A stretch of DNA of 64,000 nt from Bacillota bacterium (GCA_025210655.1 JAOARG010000003.1:1-64000), one strand, 5' to 3'. Positions 53,253 through 62,572 are shown, counted from the stretch's first letter. The notes: generated by a model from the letters alone, not told the origin. A program made the numbers and translations.

Positions 53253-55511
53253 TTAATAAGTCAAATACTCACCTAAAGCTCTTATTTTTTCATTTTCAAT
53301 ACTCTTTATAATTTTCTTAATATCATTAGTTGAATATGGTCCATTATTTGTTCTAAGAAGTGCTCTATAAAGTTTACCAGTGTCAGAAGAATTTATTGAA
53401 ATCAAATCTATATTCTTTATACCTTCTTTCTTTATTAAACTTTGATACTCCTTTATCTCTCTTTTATCCATATCAGATAAGCCTTCAATTACTATTAGAT
53501 ATTTATCATCATTCAAGTTTTTTAAGTCATTTATAATTATCTCAATATCTATATAGAATAATCCAGATTCAATAAGGTGTTTGACCATCCATTCTTGTTT
53601 TTCAGATTTACAATAATTAAGTAGCTTATCATAACCTTCAGAATACCTACCTAGGTTAAATAAAGCATTGGAATATTCGTAACCATATCTATCATCATAC
53701 TGATCCATATAGTCTAAAAAACCTTGAAGATTATTTTGATCATAATAGACTTGATATAATCTATAATCATCATGTGTATGCCCGTATTTTTCATATTGAT
53801 ACTTATCAGATTTTTCTAAGTATTTTATGGCCTTTTCAGGATTATAAGGACTGCCATTCATTCCTGATAATTTATCATCATATGAATAAATATGGCCTAG
53901 CATGGCTATACTGTGTATATCTCCATTTTCAGCTTCTTTTTCATATTCAGAAAAGGCTTCATTGTATTTCTTCTCTAAGAACAACTTATCCCCTTCACTT
54001 ATATCATTTTCAACATACAATTTGTAGGTTTTGTCTTCTCCGTACAAGCCGTTTATATTTCCATCCATTTGAGCAATACTCGTATCGTCAATATTTCCCT
54101 TAATATTGATAAAATACACTCCTTTTAGAATTAATACAGGAAAGAAACTATTCGGACCCCTACCGTCTTCCTCATAAGAATAAGAACTAGAATAGCTTTG
54201 ATCTATTATTTCTTCCTTAGAAAGAGTAATTTTATTTGATTTAGTTGATTTTCCATAATACTCAGGGTTATAAGGATGTCCATTTTTCATTGACCCTATC
54301 ATTACTGAGTAACTATCAAAGTAATCCATCTTATTCCATGACAATTCTAGTTTGTCACCTTTCTCAACAACTTTCAAATCAAAATCATTCTTTATAAATT
54401 CTATAAGATTTATTTTTTTATCTGGAGATACATACCTTGGCATTCTGCACATTTTCCCTTTAACATCACTTAAGTTAGGCAATACTGTGAGTCTATAATT
54501 AGTTTTTTCAGGAACACTAACTTCAAATTCTCCCAAATCATTTGTATAGGCAAGAAAAGAATCCTCATCTAAATGTAAAGATGTATAATGATCTTGAGTG
54601 CCAATCTGAACCATTGTATTTTTCAAAGGTTCCTTATCATTAAGTATTTTTCCTCTTATTATATATGAGTTATTATCATTAAAATTATACATGCTAATTA
54701 AATACTCTCTATTAAAATCACTAAGGGAATCAAATATTCTAAGATATAGATTTCTATAATAATTTACATTCATTGCTTTTCTATAAAAATCCCTATAATC
54801 ATCTTTATTATAACTATTTTTTTTCTTAAGATAATCCGTTAATTCATTTATTTTGTCCTTATCACCCTTAATTATAGAATTATATATTTCCATTTGATTG
54901 CTAATCTCTTCAAATGTTTCTACTTCTTCTAAAATCCTATTACTCTCTTCTATTTCATTCATTTCAGTAAGAATTGCAGCTTTAATTATTTTAAATTCCT
55001 CTTTCCCTTCAATATTATAAGACATATCAATGTACTGGTAAGCTTCCCTATTATGTCCAGCTGAAAGATGTAAAACAGCCATTTTAAATAAGTCATCCTC
55101 TTTTGTCCAAAACTCACTTTTTTCATCTAATTTTTCTAATATTCTCTCAGGAACTCTGTTACCACTCATTCCCCAAGAGCTAGGAGATATTTTTAATTTC
55201 CCATTTAAATATTCATAATTCAAATCTCCATATATGTCCCCAAGTAATTTTTTGTAAACAATTTTACTTATTGGGTCTTTGCTACTTCTATGTAAAATGT
55301 TATCTATATGATTTTTGATTCCCTCCAGTGTATCTGAATCTTCATAATCATTGAATTCAGATGCTTCATAGTCTATAGCCTGAAAAATTGATATTTCCTT
55401 GTTTTTCACAAGTGATGCAGAGTATGAAACATAGTCTCCAAGATTTAATATACCTACAAAATTCATTCCAATAAATATAGCCAAAACAGCTACTATAATT
55501 ATCTTTTTCAT
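53253..55511 (-). CDS. large membrane-anchored protein with carboxypeptidase-regulatory-like and Sel1/TPR-like regions
   Basis: A 752-residue protein with one N-terminal hydrophobic anchor or signal (residues 4-24) and the rest outside the membrane. A helical repeat region fills about 50-280. A carboxypeptidase-regulatory-like beta domain follows near 285-350 (IIRGKILNDKEPLKNTMVQI, TNDLGEFEVSVPEK). A fibronectin-like segment is near 370-430. Sel1/TPR-like repeats (SEGDKLFLEKKYNEAFSEYE, AMLGHIYSY, PEKAIKYLEKS) run from about 490 to 640. I know no protein with this layout. ATG 55511 follows AGGAG. It is a single gene; function unknown. Confidence 0.68.
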   Translation of the reverse strand: MKKIIIVAVLAIFIGMNFVGILNLGDYVSYSASLVKNKEISIFQAIDYEASEFNDYEDSDTLEGIKNHIDNILHRSSKDPISKIVYKKLLGDIYGDLNYEYLNGKLKISPSSWGMSGNRVPERILEKLDEKSEFWTKEDDLFKMAVLHLSAGHNREAYQYIDMSYNIEGKEEFKIIKAAILTEMNEIEESNRILEEVETFEEISNQMEIYNSIIKGDKDKINELTDYLKKKNSYNKDDYRDFYRKAMNVNYYRNLYLRIFDSLSDFNREYLISMYNFNDNNSYIIRGKILNDKEPLKNTMVQIGTQDHYTSLHLDEDSFLAYTNDLGEFEVSVPEKTNYRLTVLPNLSDVKGKMCRMPRYVSPDKKINLIEFIKNDFDLKVVEKGDKLELSWNKMDYFDSYSVMIGSMKNGHPYNPEYYGKSTKSNKITLSKEEIIDQSYSSSYSYEEDGRGPNSFFPVLILKGVYFINIKGNIDDTSIAQMDGNINGLYGEDKTYKLYVENDISEGDKLFLEKKYNEAFSEYEKEAENGDIHSIAMLGHIYSYDDKLSGMNGSPYNPEKAIKYLEKSDKYQYEKYGHTHDDYRLYQVYYDQNNLQGFLDYMDQYDDRYGYEYSNALFNLGRYSEGYDKLLNYCKSEKQEWMVKHLIESGLFYIDIEIIINDLKNLNDDKYLIVIEGLSDMDKREIKEYQSLIKKEGIKNIDLISINSSDTGKLYRALLRTNNGPYSTNDIKKIIKSIENEKIRALGEYLTY

Positions 55512-55555
55512 AAATTCATCTCCTACTACAGCTACATAATTTTTAAAAATATTAG

Positions 55556-56755
55556 CTAGACTTTTCTATTCTCTATAATTATTCTTTTATTAATATAATC
55601 ATATTCTTTATTTTCAACTACTATCTCCTTTAAAAACTCTATTATTTTATTATTATCTATGATGTTTATCATCTGTCCATTTTCAATTGAACTAACTATT
55701 CTACTTTCAAGTTCTGTATATCTTAAACTTCTTTTTTTATTGTAATATGACCTCTGACTACTTAAATACTCATTATATTGTTTTCTTCCTCTTTTTAATC
55801 TGCTAATATCAATTCCATGACTACTATATATCATTTCCATATGGGCCAATAATATTGATATTTCATCATATACTGGAACTACTCCCTTGTAGAGATAGTG
55901 GGGTATATACATTGGAATTTTATATTTTTGAAGTATATCATGAATTTTTTCCATCAACTCATCTACATACCAAGATTTTGGAGCTCCACTAGAGAGCTTT
56001 TTATTATAAAGTTCTTGATATCTTTCGAAAATAAGGGGATACTTTTCTTCAATAACATCCATAAAATATTCCTTTTGAATACCTGGTCGGAGTGTTAGAG
56101 CCCCAGGAATTATAAAATCCACCTTTAGTTTTTTAAGTATACCTGTAAATGATTTAATTTGTTCATAAGAATCATTGATAAATGGTAAAAAAGGCATGGC
56201 CAATATACCTACTGCAATCCCATTCTCTTTCAAGACCTTTATAGCATTTAGTCTTTTTGCAACTGGGGAAGCATAGGGTTCAAAATCCTTACGTATTACA
56301 TCATCTGAATATGTTAAGGAAAACATAACAATCGCTTTTCCATATGAATTAATTTTACGTAATATATCAATATCCCTAAGAACATTAGCCGACTTAGTCA
56401 TTATTATTACTGAATGTTTGTTTTTCTTGATTCTCTTCAATATTTCCCTAGTCAACTTTTCCTTCAACTCTATAAACTGATAGGGATCACTAGTTCCAGA
56501 GCCTAACATTACAAAACCCTTTTCCCTACTCTTTTTTAGCTTTTCATCCAATAAATCTGGAGTATTTCTTCTTACTACTATGTCTTTTTCGAAACTACCT
56601 TCTATGTAATATTTTTCAGCCCTACCATCACAATATTTGCAATCGTGAACGCATGACCTATATGGACTAACCGATACTCTACTGATAAAATATGTATCTA
56701 TCAGCTTAGTGTTTTTTGATATAGTTTTTAACTCCTTGTAATGAAAACTCACCAT
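55556..56755 (-). CDS. radical SAM protein, SPL-like family
   Basis: A 399-residue radical SAM enzyme. The cluster motif is CVHDCKYC (C-x3-C-x2-C, about residues 37-44), preceded by VSVSPYRS, with GSGTSDPYQ and KSANVLRDIDIL downstream, as in the SplB-like group. The C-terminal 110 residues are an added basic/helical tail. ATG 56755 is 8 bases behind AGGTGG; GTG codons just upstream are less likely. It lies 44 bases before the large anchored protein gene. Substrate unknown. Related in layout to the protein at 33414-34313. Confidence 0.85.
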   Translation of the reverse strand: MVSFHYKELKTISKNTKLIDTYFISRVSVSPYRSCVHDCKYCDGRAEKYYIEGSFEKDIVVRRNTPDLLDEKLKKSREKGFVMLGSGTSDPYQFIELKEKLTREILKRIKKNKHSVIIMTKSANVLRDIDILRKINSYGKAIVMFSLTYSDDVIRKDFEPYASPVAKRLNAIKVLKENGIAVGILAMPFLPFINDSYEQIKSFTGILKKLKVDFIIPGALTLRPGIQKEYFMDVIEEKYPLIFERYQELYNKKLSSGAPKSWYVDELMEKIHDILQKYKIPMYIPHYLYKGVVPVYDEISILLAHMEMIYSSHGIDISRLKRGRKQYNEYLSSQRSYYNKKRSLRYTELESRIVSSIENGQMINIIDNNKIIEFLKEIVVENKEYDYINKRIIIENRKV

Positions 56756-56773
56756 TTTTTTCACCACCTATGT

Positions 56774-56800
56774 GAATAAAGGTGCCTATTAAGGCACCTT
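56774..56800 (-). terminator. terminator after the SEC-C protein gene
   Basis: Hairpin AAGGTGCC (56779-56786) with GGCACCTT (56793-56800); TTATT follows on the minus strand. Confidence 0.85.
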
Positions 56801-56806
56801 GTGATT

Positions 56807-57898
56807 TTATTTATTCAAGCAACATTTCTTATATTTTTTTCCACTTCCACATGGACATGGCTCATTTCTACCTATCTTCTTCCTTCTTACTGGCATGCTT
56901 GGTGCCCCTTCTACATGAGGAGCAACTTCAAGCTTATTTTCCTTCTCTTCCTCTTCAGCCGATTCTGACATTTGCATTAACAGCTCATAAATACTATTCG
57001 GAGTATTTCCCTTAAGTTCCCATAAACTAGAACTAGCAAAAATATCTTTAAAGGACTCTTGTATAACACTTGAATATTTTAAATTATCAAGTTTATACTC
57101 TTCAATAATTTCAGCAGAAATTTCATTGATTTTACCACCATTATTGAGAGCTACAAATGATTTTGACAATACTTCTTCTTTATTATCCTTAAGTTCATCA
57201 ATAGAGTCAAAAATCTTGTCAAACATCTGTCTATTTACTATATTAAATGTTTTCTCTTTAGCATGTTTTTTCACTTCCACTAACTCAGGATAGTAATATT
57301 CTTTATCTTTACTTAATCTTCTGATTGTATCCTTATCAATTATACAGTCAGTAAGCTTATAATGTTTCTTAGCAATCTCTATAGTATTGTCAAGTATAGA
57401 ATGTTCCTTTAAGGTCTTCTCAAGCTTCTTTAGAGTCACTGAAACATTATAGTTTTCTAAAGCCTTTTTAAGTTCTTTAATCTCTATAAATCCATAGTAC
57501 TGGATTAATCCCCTAGAAATTTCTACAATGTCCTTCTTATCATCTTCTACAACAAATCCCTTTACATAATTCAATATAAAGTCATTACCACTATCAAATA
57601 CTAATCCCTTATTCAAAAGATATGGAGAAGATGTATCACCTTCTATTACTTCATATCCTAATAAATCTTCAGAGTACTCTCCTACATCAAATAGTATTCT
57701 TTTTAATAGTTCAACGCTTAATTCATCTTTTTTCAGTGATGATAATCCTCTAAAGCTCCAACTCTTTCTTATGATGTCCAGTTCCTTTTTTGAAAGTCCT
57801 TTAAAGAACTCATAATGTTCTTTAATTTCCGAATACTTTTCAATTAATTCTTCCCATCCAAGAACTTGGAGATCCTTAGTTATTTCGTTTGATATCAT
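56807..57898 (-). CDS. SEC-C motif protein
   Basis: A 363-residue soluble protein. The C-terminal 20 residues are a SEC-C zinc motif, [18 protein letters not shown], the same as the SecA tail. The first 310 residues are helical and charged with no domain I can name, and a proline-rich linker precedes the motif. SEC-C proteins bind zinc and are found on many unrelated partners, so the role is open. ATG 57898 has a weak upstream site (GGGAGG about 15 bases before). It stands alone with its own terminator. Confidence 0.8.
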   Translation of the reverse strand: MISNEITKDLQVLGWEELIEKYSEIKEHYEFFKGLSKKELDIIRKSWSFRGLSSLKKDELSVELLKRILFDVGEYSEDLLGYEVIEGDTSSPYLLNKGLVFDSGNDFILNYVKGFVVEDDKKDIVEISRGLIQYYGFIEIKELKKALENYNVSVTLKKLEKTLKEHSILDNTIEIAKKHYKLTDCIIDKDTIRRLSKDKEYYYPELVEVKKHAKEKTFNIVNRQMFDKIFDSIDELKDNKEEVLSKSFVALNNGGKINEISAEIIEEYKLDNLKYSSVIQESFKDIFASSSLWELKGNTPNSIYELLMQMSESAEEEEKENKLEVAPHVEGAPSMPVRRKKIGRNEPCPCGSGKKYKKCCLNK

Positions 57899-57988
57899 TA
57901 CTTATGTTTCCTCCCTACATTTTTATGCCTTTGCAATTATACCACAGTTAGAAACTCAGTACAAACATAGTGAGTAAGTGTTTAAATT

Positions 57989-58843
57989 TTAGTCCATATA
58001 CACAATTTCCTTCATCAAGGTAATTAAAATATGAAGCATGATAATATCAAAGATATCTCTATTAATTTCTTCTTTTATCCTTCCGTCTTTTAGCAGATAT
58101 TCAATTAGGATAATCAGATAATAATTATCCTCATAAACATGAATATTTGTACTGCCTTTTAACTCTATTAAATCCACTGCCAGTTTATCATCATCAATTT
58201 GAATATTAAACAACTCTAGAGCTGCATATAGTGGATAAAAAGCCCTTTTGTCAGTTAGCCCATTCACCATATTCAAATTGATATCATACTTTATTGTTAG
58301 TAAGGAAAGATACATTAATTCACTTGATTTAACAAATGATTTTCCAATAAGCTCATTATACTTATTGTTAAACTCATCTATAGATATACTAAACTTATCT
58401 AAATAAAAGACTACAGGTAATAATTTAGTTTTTTTAATAAAATGATTTGATCTAGCAAGCTGATTGTATTTTTTCTTTATAGATTGTATATCAAAATCTC
58501 CTCTACTCATAATTAAAAATAATTTTGTAATAAAGTTGATTTTAATACTATGTGACCTTAACTTATTTAAATTGTTATACAACTGCTCAATGTTACTTTT
58601 ATCTGGCCCCTCTACTACCGCGATCAACGTTTCTATTATGTACTTTTCAAATAATTTATTCTTAATACCATTTTTCTTCATTTCACTGTGAACACTATTC
58701 AAACGATCTATCCTAACTTCCCTTCCATAACATCTTGATACTAAATAGGAAATTAGAATTTCTTTTTTTATAAGCCCTGTTCTATCACTTATATTCTGAA
58801 AATCATCTATGTAATTATCTAAACCATCAAGTAATTTTTTCAT
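57989..58843 (-). CDS. DUF4003-like protein
   Basis: A 284-residue soluble, helical protein. The spacing of motifs such as FLIMSRGDFDIQSIKKKYNQ, SSELMYLSLLTIKYDINL and AALELFNIQIDDDK recalls the DUF4003 family of Firmicutes, but I assign it only tentatively. No catalytic motif is evident. I use ATG 58843 (MKKLLDG) six bases behind AGGTG; starts up to 58852 are possible. Single gene; function unknown. Confidence 0.6.
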   Translation of the reverse strand: MKKLLDGLDNYIDDFQNISDRTGLIKKEILISYLVSRCYGREVRIDRLNSVHSEMKKNGIKNKLFEKYIIETLIAVVEGPDKSNIEQLYNNLNKLRSHSIKINFITKLFLIMSRGDFDIQSIKKKYNQLARSNHFIKKTKLLPVVFYLDKFSISIDEFNNKYNELIGKSFVKSSELMYLSLLTIKYDINLNMVNGLTDKRAFYPLYAALELFNIQIDDDKLAVDLIELKGSTNIHVYEDNYYLIILIEYLLKDGRIKEEINRDIFDIIMLHILITLMKEIVYMD

Positions 58844-58950
58844 ATTCATCACCTGTTTTGATTATATCATAATAATTAAAGAAAATGTGTTGACTACTAT
58901 CTAAATAATTAAATCCTCTAAGTGTAACTTCTATCATTGAATTTTTGAAT

Positions 58951-58974
58951 TCGTAGGTCGTGGGTCGTAGGTCG
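58951..58974. repeat. direct repeat TCGTAGGTCG
   Basis: TCGTAGGTCG at 58951-58960 and again at 58965-58974, separated by TGGG. The 14-bp unit TGGGTCGTAGGTCG differs by one base from the inverted copy at 34371-34398. Confidence 0.85.
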
Positions 58975-59215
58975 CAAAAGCGCTTTTTGCATAATAAAAA
59001 TATGGAGCTTAATCTCCATTTGAATTATCTTTATGAACTTATTCTACGATTAAAATTTTCCATTGGGAAATATCCTTGGACGTATTACAATGTAATACAT
59101 TTGACGCAAGATTAAAGTATTTATATCTTGCTCTAGACATGAAAGTGATACTTGAATTCTAGACACTAGTTCTATTAAGAACAGTACTAGACAAGGGCAG
59201 TCTATAAGACTGCCC
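58974..59215. repeat. array of eight small hairpins between deoC and the DUF4003-like gene
   Basis: In 242 bases: GCAAAA/TTTTTGC (58974-58990), ATGGAG/CTCCAT (59002-59019), TTTCC/GGGAAA (59057-59070), GTATTAC/GTAATAC (59082-59098), GCAAGAT/ATCTTGC (59106-59131), a nested TCTAGA...TCTAGA (59132-59163) around AAGT/ACTT, CTAGTTCT/AGAAC..CTAG (59166-59190), and GGGCAGTC/GACTGCCC (59195-59215). The last lies past the deoC stop and may end that operon, though its T-tract on the minus strand is poor. No gene is seen in 58853-59223. Confidence 0.7.
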
Positions 59216-59223
59216 TCAATTTT

Positions 59224-59889
59224 TTAGTAATCGCTAGATCCTTCTTCACCTTTTACAATTGCAATTGATGAACTAGCTCCGATTCTAGTTGCTCCAGCTT
59301 CAATCATTTTTAAAGCTGTTTCTCTGTCCCTAACTCCACCAGATGCTTTAACACCTAAGTCAGGTCCAACAGTTTTTCTCATAAGACTAATATCTTCTGC
59401 TGTAGCTCCACCAGTAGAGAAACCAGTAGATGTCTTTACAAAGTGTGCTCCTGCTTCTACAGATAATTCACAAGCCTTAACTTTTTCTTCTTCAGTTAAT
59501 AGACATGTTTCAATGATTACCTTAAGGATTGCTTTACCTTCTAAAGCTTCAACAACTGCCTTAATGTCATTTAATACAAGATCATATTCCTTGTTTTTTA
59601 GTGCTGATACGTTAATTACCATATCAATTTCATTTGCACCATCTGCAATAGCTTTTCTAGTCTCATAAGCTTTTGTTTCTGGAACACTTGCCCCTAATGG
59701 GAACCCAATTACTGAACAAACTTTTACGTCAGATCCTTCAAGTTCTTTTTTAACTAGAGAAACATAATGTGGATTTACACAAACTGAGAAAAATCCGTAC
59801 TCTTTTGCTTCACTACAAACTCTAATTACATCTTCCTTGATAGTATCTGGCTTTAAAATAGTATGGTCAATATATTTTGCTAAATTCAT
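59224..59889 (-). CDS. deoC: deoxyribose-phosphate aldolase
   Basis: A 221-residue class I aldolase that splits 2-deoxyribose-5-phosphate into acetaldehyde and glyceraldehyde-3-phosphate. Motifs are [34 protein letters not shown] and the Schiff-base lysine in FVKTSTGF (about residue 157), with KASGGVRD near 190. ATG 59889 follows GAGGTG; the TTG one codon earlier is not needed. It lies 40 bases after pduL, which could act on acetyl-CoA made from the acetaldehyde. Confidence 0.96.
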   Translation of the reverse strand: MNLAKYIDHTILKPDTIKEDVIRVCSEAKEYGFFSVCVNPHYVSLVKKELEGSDVKVCSVIGFPLGASVPETKAYETRKAIADGANEIDMVINVSALKNKEYDLVLNDIKAVVEALEGKAILKVIIETCLLTEEEKVKACELSVEAGAHFVKTSTGFSTGGATAEDISLMRKTVGPDLGVKASGGVRDRETALKMIEAGATRIGASSSIAIVKGEEGSSDY

Positions 59890-59929
59890 CAAATCACCTC
59901 AAATTGTTTTAATAAGAGAATAAATAAAC

Positions 59930-60499
59930 CTAGATTATTTCAACTTCCTGGCCATTCTTAAGTCCAGCAGCATTTCCTTCTTCGATATCTACATGGAATT
60001 CTAAAGCGAAATCTTCTCTTGCTCTAACTAGTACATTGTCAAATACAAGACCTCTTTCACCTTCAACCTTAACAGATACTCTTGCTTTATCTTCAATACC
60101 ATATCTCTTAGCATCATCAGAATGCATATGAATATGTCTTGAAGCAGCAATAATACCTTCAGAAAATTCAACTTCCCCCTTAGGTCCTTTGATTTTACCT
60201 CCTGGGCTAGCTGCAGTATCTCCAGAATCTCTAACTGGTGGCTTAACACCTAAAGCAAATCCATCTGCTAATGAAACCTCTACTTGAGTTTTTCCTCTAG
60301 CAGGTCCTAAAACTCTCATTTTAAGACTACCTTTTGGTCCAATTACTTCAACTTTTTCCTCAGCTGCGTATTGTCCTGGTTGCTTTAAATCCTTAAATTT
60401 AACAAGTTCATATCCCTCACCGAATAATATATCGATATGCTCTTGGCTTAAGTGAATGTGTCTATTTGAAAGACCCACTGGAACTAATTTTTTTGTCAT
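59930..60499 (-). CDS. pduL: phosphate propanoyltransferase (PduL)
   Basis: A 189-residue PduL-type phosphotransacylase with both zinc-binding duplicated motifs: LSNRHIHLS (residues 9-17) and AASRHIHMHSDD (about 118-129), plus the C-terminal EFHVDIEEGNAAG. It converts acyl-CoA and phosphate into acyl phosphate and CoA. It has no N-terminal encapsulation peptide and no shell genes are nearby, so it probably works free in the cytoplasm as a phosphotransacetylase. ATG 60499 follows AGGAGG. It heads the pduL-deoC unit behind a strong promoter. Confidence 0.96.
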   Translation of the reverse strand: MTKKLVPVGLSNRHIHLSQEHIDILFGEGYELVKFKDLKQPGQYAAEEKVEVIGPKGSLKMRVLGPARGKTQVEVSLADGFALGVKPPVRDSGDTAASPGGKIKGPKGEVEFSEGIIAASRHIHMHSDDAKRYGIEDKARVSVKVEGERGLVFDNVLVRAREDFALEFHVDIEEGNAAGLKNGQEVEII

Positions 60500-60517
60500 T
60501 TTGATAACCTCCTAAAC

Positions 60518-60570
60518 ATTGTATACAATTCTACCATATAATATTATATATTACTGTATACAAATGTCAA
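60518..60570 (-). promoter_or_regulatory. pduL promoter with GTATACA operators
   Basis: Minus-strand TTGACA (60565-60570), 16-base spacer, TATAAT (60543-60548). A perfect 12-bp palindrome ATTGTATACAAT (60518-60529) lies just past the start site, and a second TTGTATACA (60555-60563) lies in the spacer. A GntR-type repressor would fit such sites; none is encoded nearby. The -35 box overlaps the stop codon of the preceding gene. Confidence 0.65.
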
Positions 60571-61109
60571 CTTATACTAAAAAGTTTGAAAATTATATCG
60601 TTTTTTTGTTTCCAATTGCTAATTTGATTGTCAAAACTGACATTGTCCAAATTTTCCATAAAGAAACAGTTCGGTTCTTTTCCTCCAAGTACTTTAACTA
60701 CGAGATTAAGTTGTACTTCTATACTTTTCTTAATATCATCACTTAGATTAGAACCGGCACTCATAACAATAAATATATCTTTTCCCTTGATTTCTTGGCC
60801 CAATATAACCTTTTTAGCGTACTGGCTTTGAAGCCGATCTATGAAATTTTTAAGAATTCCACTCACACTATTAAAGTACACAGGACTTGCAATTACAAGT
60901 CTATCTGCCATTTCAACCTTTTTAATAATTTCATCAAAATCATCTTTGATTATGCAATGACCATCTTTATAACAAGCTAGGCACCCTCTACAAGGTTTTA
61001 CCCTTTTATCTACAAGATTAATCTTTTCAATATCACTTTTAATGGCATTGACCAGTTTCATAGTATTATGATTTTTTCTAGGAGAACCAAAAATACATAA
61101 ATCTATCAT
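60567..61109 (-). CDS. flavodoxin-family NAD(P)H-dependent FMN reductase
   Basis: A 180-residue flavodoxin-fold protein. GSPRKNHNTMKLVNAI (residues 8-23) is the FMN phosphate loop and ASPVYFNSVSGILKNFIDR (about 74-92) the second FMN-contacting stretch. A cysteine cluster, CRGCLACYKDGHC (about 40-52), is typical of iron-sulfur flavoprotein relatives (Isf-like), though the full C-x2-C-x2-C-x4/7-C pattern here reads C-x2-C-x2-C-x5-C. It may carry an Fe-S cluster. ATG 61109 follows AGGAGG. Substrate unknown. Confidence 0.85.
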   Translation of the reverse strand: MIDLCIFGSPRKNHNTMKLVNAIKSDIEKINLVDKRVKPCRGCLACYKDGHCIIKDDFDEIIKKVEMADRLVIASPVYFNSVSGILKNFIDRLQSQYAKKVILGQEIKGKDIFIVMSAGSNLSDDIKKSIEVQLNLVVKVLGGKEPNCFFMENLDNVSFDNQISNWKQKNDIIFKLFSIS

Positions 61110-61167
61110 ATTTACCTCCTGTACTAAGTTATCATATTATTTTACATCTGGATATATAAACTATTTA

Positions 61168-61199
61168 TAAAAAGAATCCCTGACATATCAGGGATTCAA
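61168..61199 (-). terminator. terminator after hpt
   Basis: Hairpin GAATCCCTGA (61174-61183) with TCAGGGATTC (61188-61197); TTTTTAT follows on the minus strand. Confidence 0.93.
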
Positions 61200-61203
61200 A
61201 GTT

Positions 61204-61743
61204 TTACTTACTATATACTTCAGGTTTTAGTGTAGCAACATAAGGTAAATTTCTGTATTTTTCCGCGTAATCAATTCCATAACCAACAATAAATTCGTCA
61301 GGAATTTCAAATCCTTTATAATCTATTACTACATCAACTTTTCTTCTTTCAGGTTTATCTAGTAAAGTACAAATTTTTACACTATTTGCTTTTCTGTTTA
61401 ATAAGTTTTTACACAGATATTGAAGAGTAAGACCTGAATCAATAATATCCTCAACAACAAGAACATCTTTGCCTTCAATACCCTTATCTAAGTCCTTTAA
61501 AATCTTAACAACACCTGAACTCTCAGTTGAATGGCCATAACTTGATACGGCCATAAAATCCATCTCTAAGGGCATTTCGATTTCTCTAATTAGATCTGCC
61601 ATAAATACATTGGCACCCTTAAGAACTCCTATTACAACAAGTTCCTTACCTTTATAATCACTGGTAATCTGTTTCCCCAGTTCTTTTACCTTTTCATTAA
61701 TCGTTTCTCTACTGTACAATACCTCTTTAACATCGTTCGTCAT
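61204..61743 (-). CDS. hpt: hypoxanthine phosphoribosyltransferase
   Basis: A 179-residue purine-salvage enzyme that makes IMP or GMP from hypoxanthine or guanine and PRPP. The PRPP loop [11 protein letters not shown] (about 97-107), [16 protein letters not shown] and the C-terminal [20 protein letters not shown] are diagnostic. ATG 61743 (MTNDV) follows GAGGTG; a GTG at 61752 would lie within that site's reach and is rejected. It lies 52 bases after the DUF1232 gene. Confidence 0.96.
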   Translation of the reverse strand: MTNDVKEVLYSRETINEKVKELGKQITSDYKGKELVVIGVLKGANVFMADLIREIEMPLEMDFMAVSSYGHSTESSGVVKILKDLDKGIEGKDVLVVEDIIDSGLTLQYLCKNLLNRKANSVKICTLLDKPERRKVDVVIDYKGFEIPDEFIVGYGIDYAEKYRNLPYVATLKPEVYSK

Positions 61744-61795
61744 AGATTTCACCTCTAAAATATAATGTATTTGATAAGCTTATATTTACATTATA

Positions 61796-62080
61796 CTAGT
61801 CTTTCACATTATATTCTACATTTTCTATAACATTTTTTTGTTTTTTTCTTTTATTGTTCGTGTTTTTATAATTCTCTTTAATTATATGATAAAAATATAG
61901 TAGTATAAGACCATCATCAATAAGGCCAACTCCGAACAATGTTTCTGGAATTATGTCAAATGGATTAATTATGTAAAGTAATATTAAGATTGATGTTATT
62001 TTTTCATATATTGGTACATTTTTGTCTTTAAAAAAAGAAGGTATATACCTTATAAGTTCAAATACGAGAAGCTTGTTCAT
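61796..62080 (-). CDS. DUF1232 (YkvA-like) membrane protein
   Basis: A 94-residue protein with the DUF1232 core LYIINPFDIIPETLFGVGLIDDG (described by its parts: INPFDIIPE, then GLIDDG, about residues 37-56), here in two hydrophobic helices, and a basic C-terminal tail. The function of the family is unknown; some members bind membranes. ATG 62080 follows GGAGG. It is probably cotranscribed with hpt. Confidence 0.88.
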   Translation of the reverse strand: MNKLLVFELIRYIPSFFKDKNVPIYEKITSILILLYIINPFDIIPETLFGVGLIDDGLILLYFYHIIKENYKNTNNKRKKQKNVIENVEYNVKD

Positions 62081-62178
62081 AGTGCACCTCCACTTTACTT
62101 AATCAAAGTATATACCTTAATTTTAATATTTAACAGTATTTTATTATTAAGATTTATTCAAAAAAATGTTTCAATAAT

Positions 62179-62499
62179 TTAAATTTCCATATACTTGTGC
62201 AAAGCTTTATGGAATCTATCTTTTGAGCCTATAAATTCAAGCTTATATTTATTCATCTGGTCGTATTCTTCTACTGCTACTACATTGACCATAACCTTAT
62301 CATATGGAAGCCCATCCATAACAAGATTTAGTAATAGTACATCTTTTTCTTTCAACTTTTTATCATTAATCAATTCCATACCATAAATATTTATTCCTAA
62401 AACTATTAACTCTACAGGACTTGAAAGACTCATTAAGTCTCCACTTCTATATATTCTATGGCAATTTATTTTTTGGTAAAACTCTTTATACGCTTTCAT
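62179..62499 (-). CDS. small PilZ-like protein (tentative)
   Basis: A 106-residue soluble beta-rich protein. The layout resembles a PilZ domain: a basic N-terminal stretch (NCHRIYRSGD) and a later LGINIYGMELIND in place of the D/NxSxxG motif, followed by alternating beta strands. The consensus residues are only partly kept, so c-di-GMP binding is a guess prompted by the many c-di-GMP enzymes nearby. ATG 62499 follows AGGAG. Single gene. Confidence 0.5.
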   Translation of the reverse strand: MKAYKEFYQKINCHRIYRSGDLMSLSSPVELIVLGINIYGMELINDKKLKEKDVLLLNLVMDGLPYDKVMVNVVAVEEYDQMNKYKLEFIGSKDRFHKALHKYMEI

Positions 62500-62572
62500 T
62501 TTATAGCTCCTAATTTACATAATGTCTAATTATACTATATGGCTAATTTTCACTGTATAGGACTTAAGTCCC

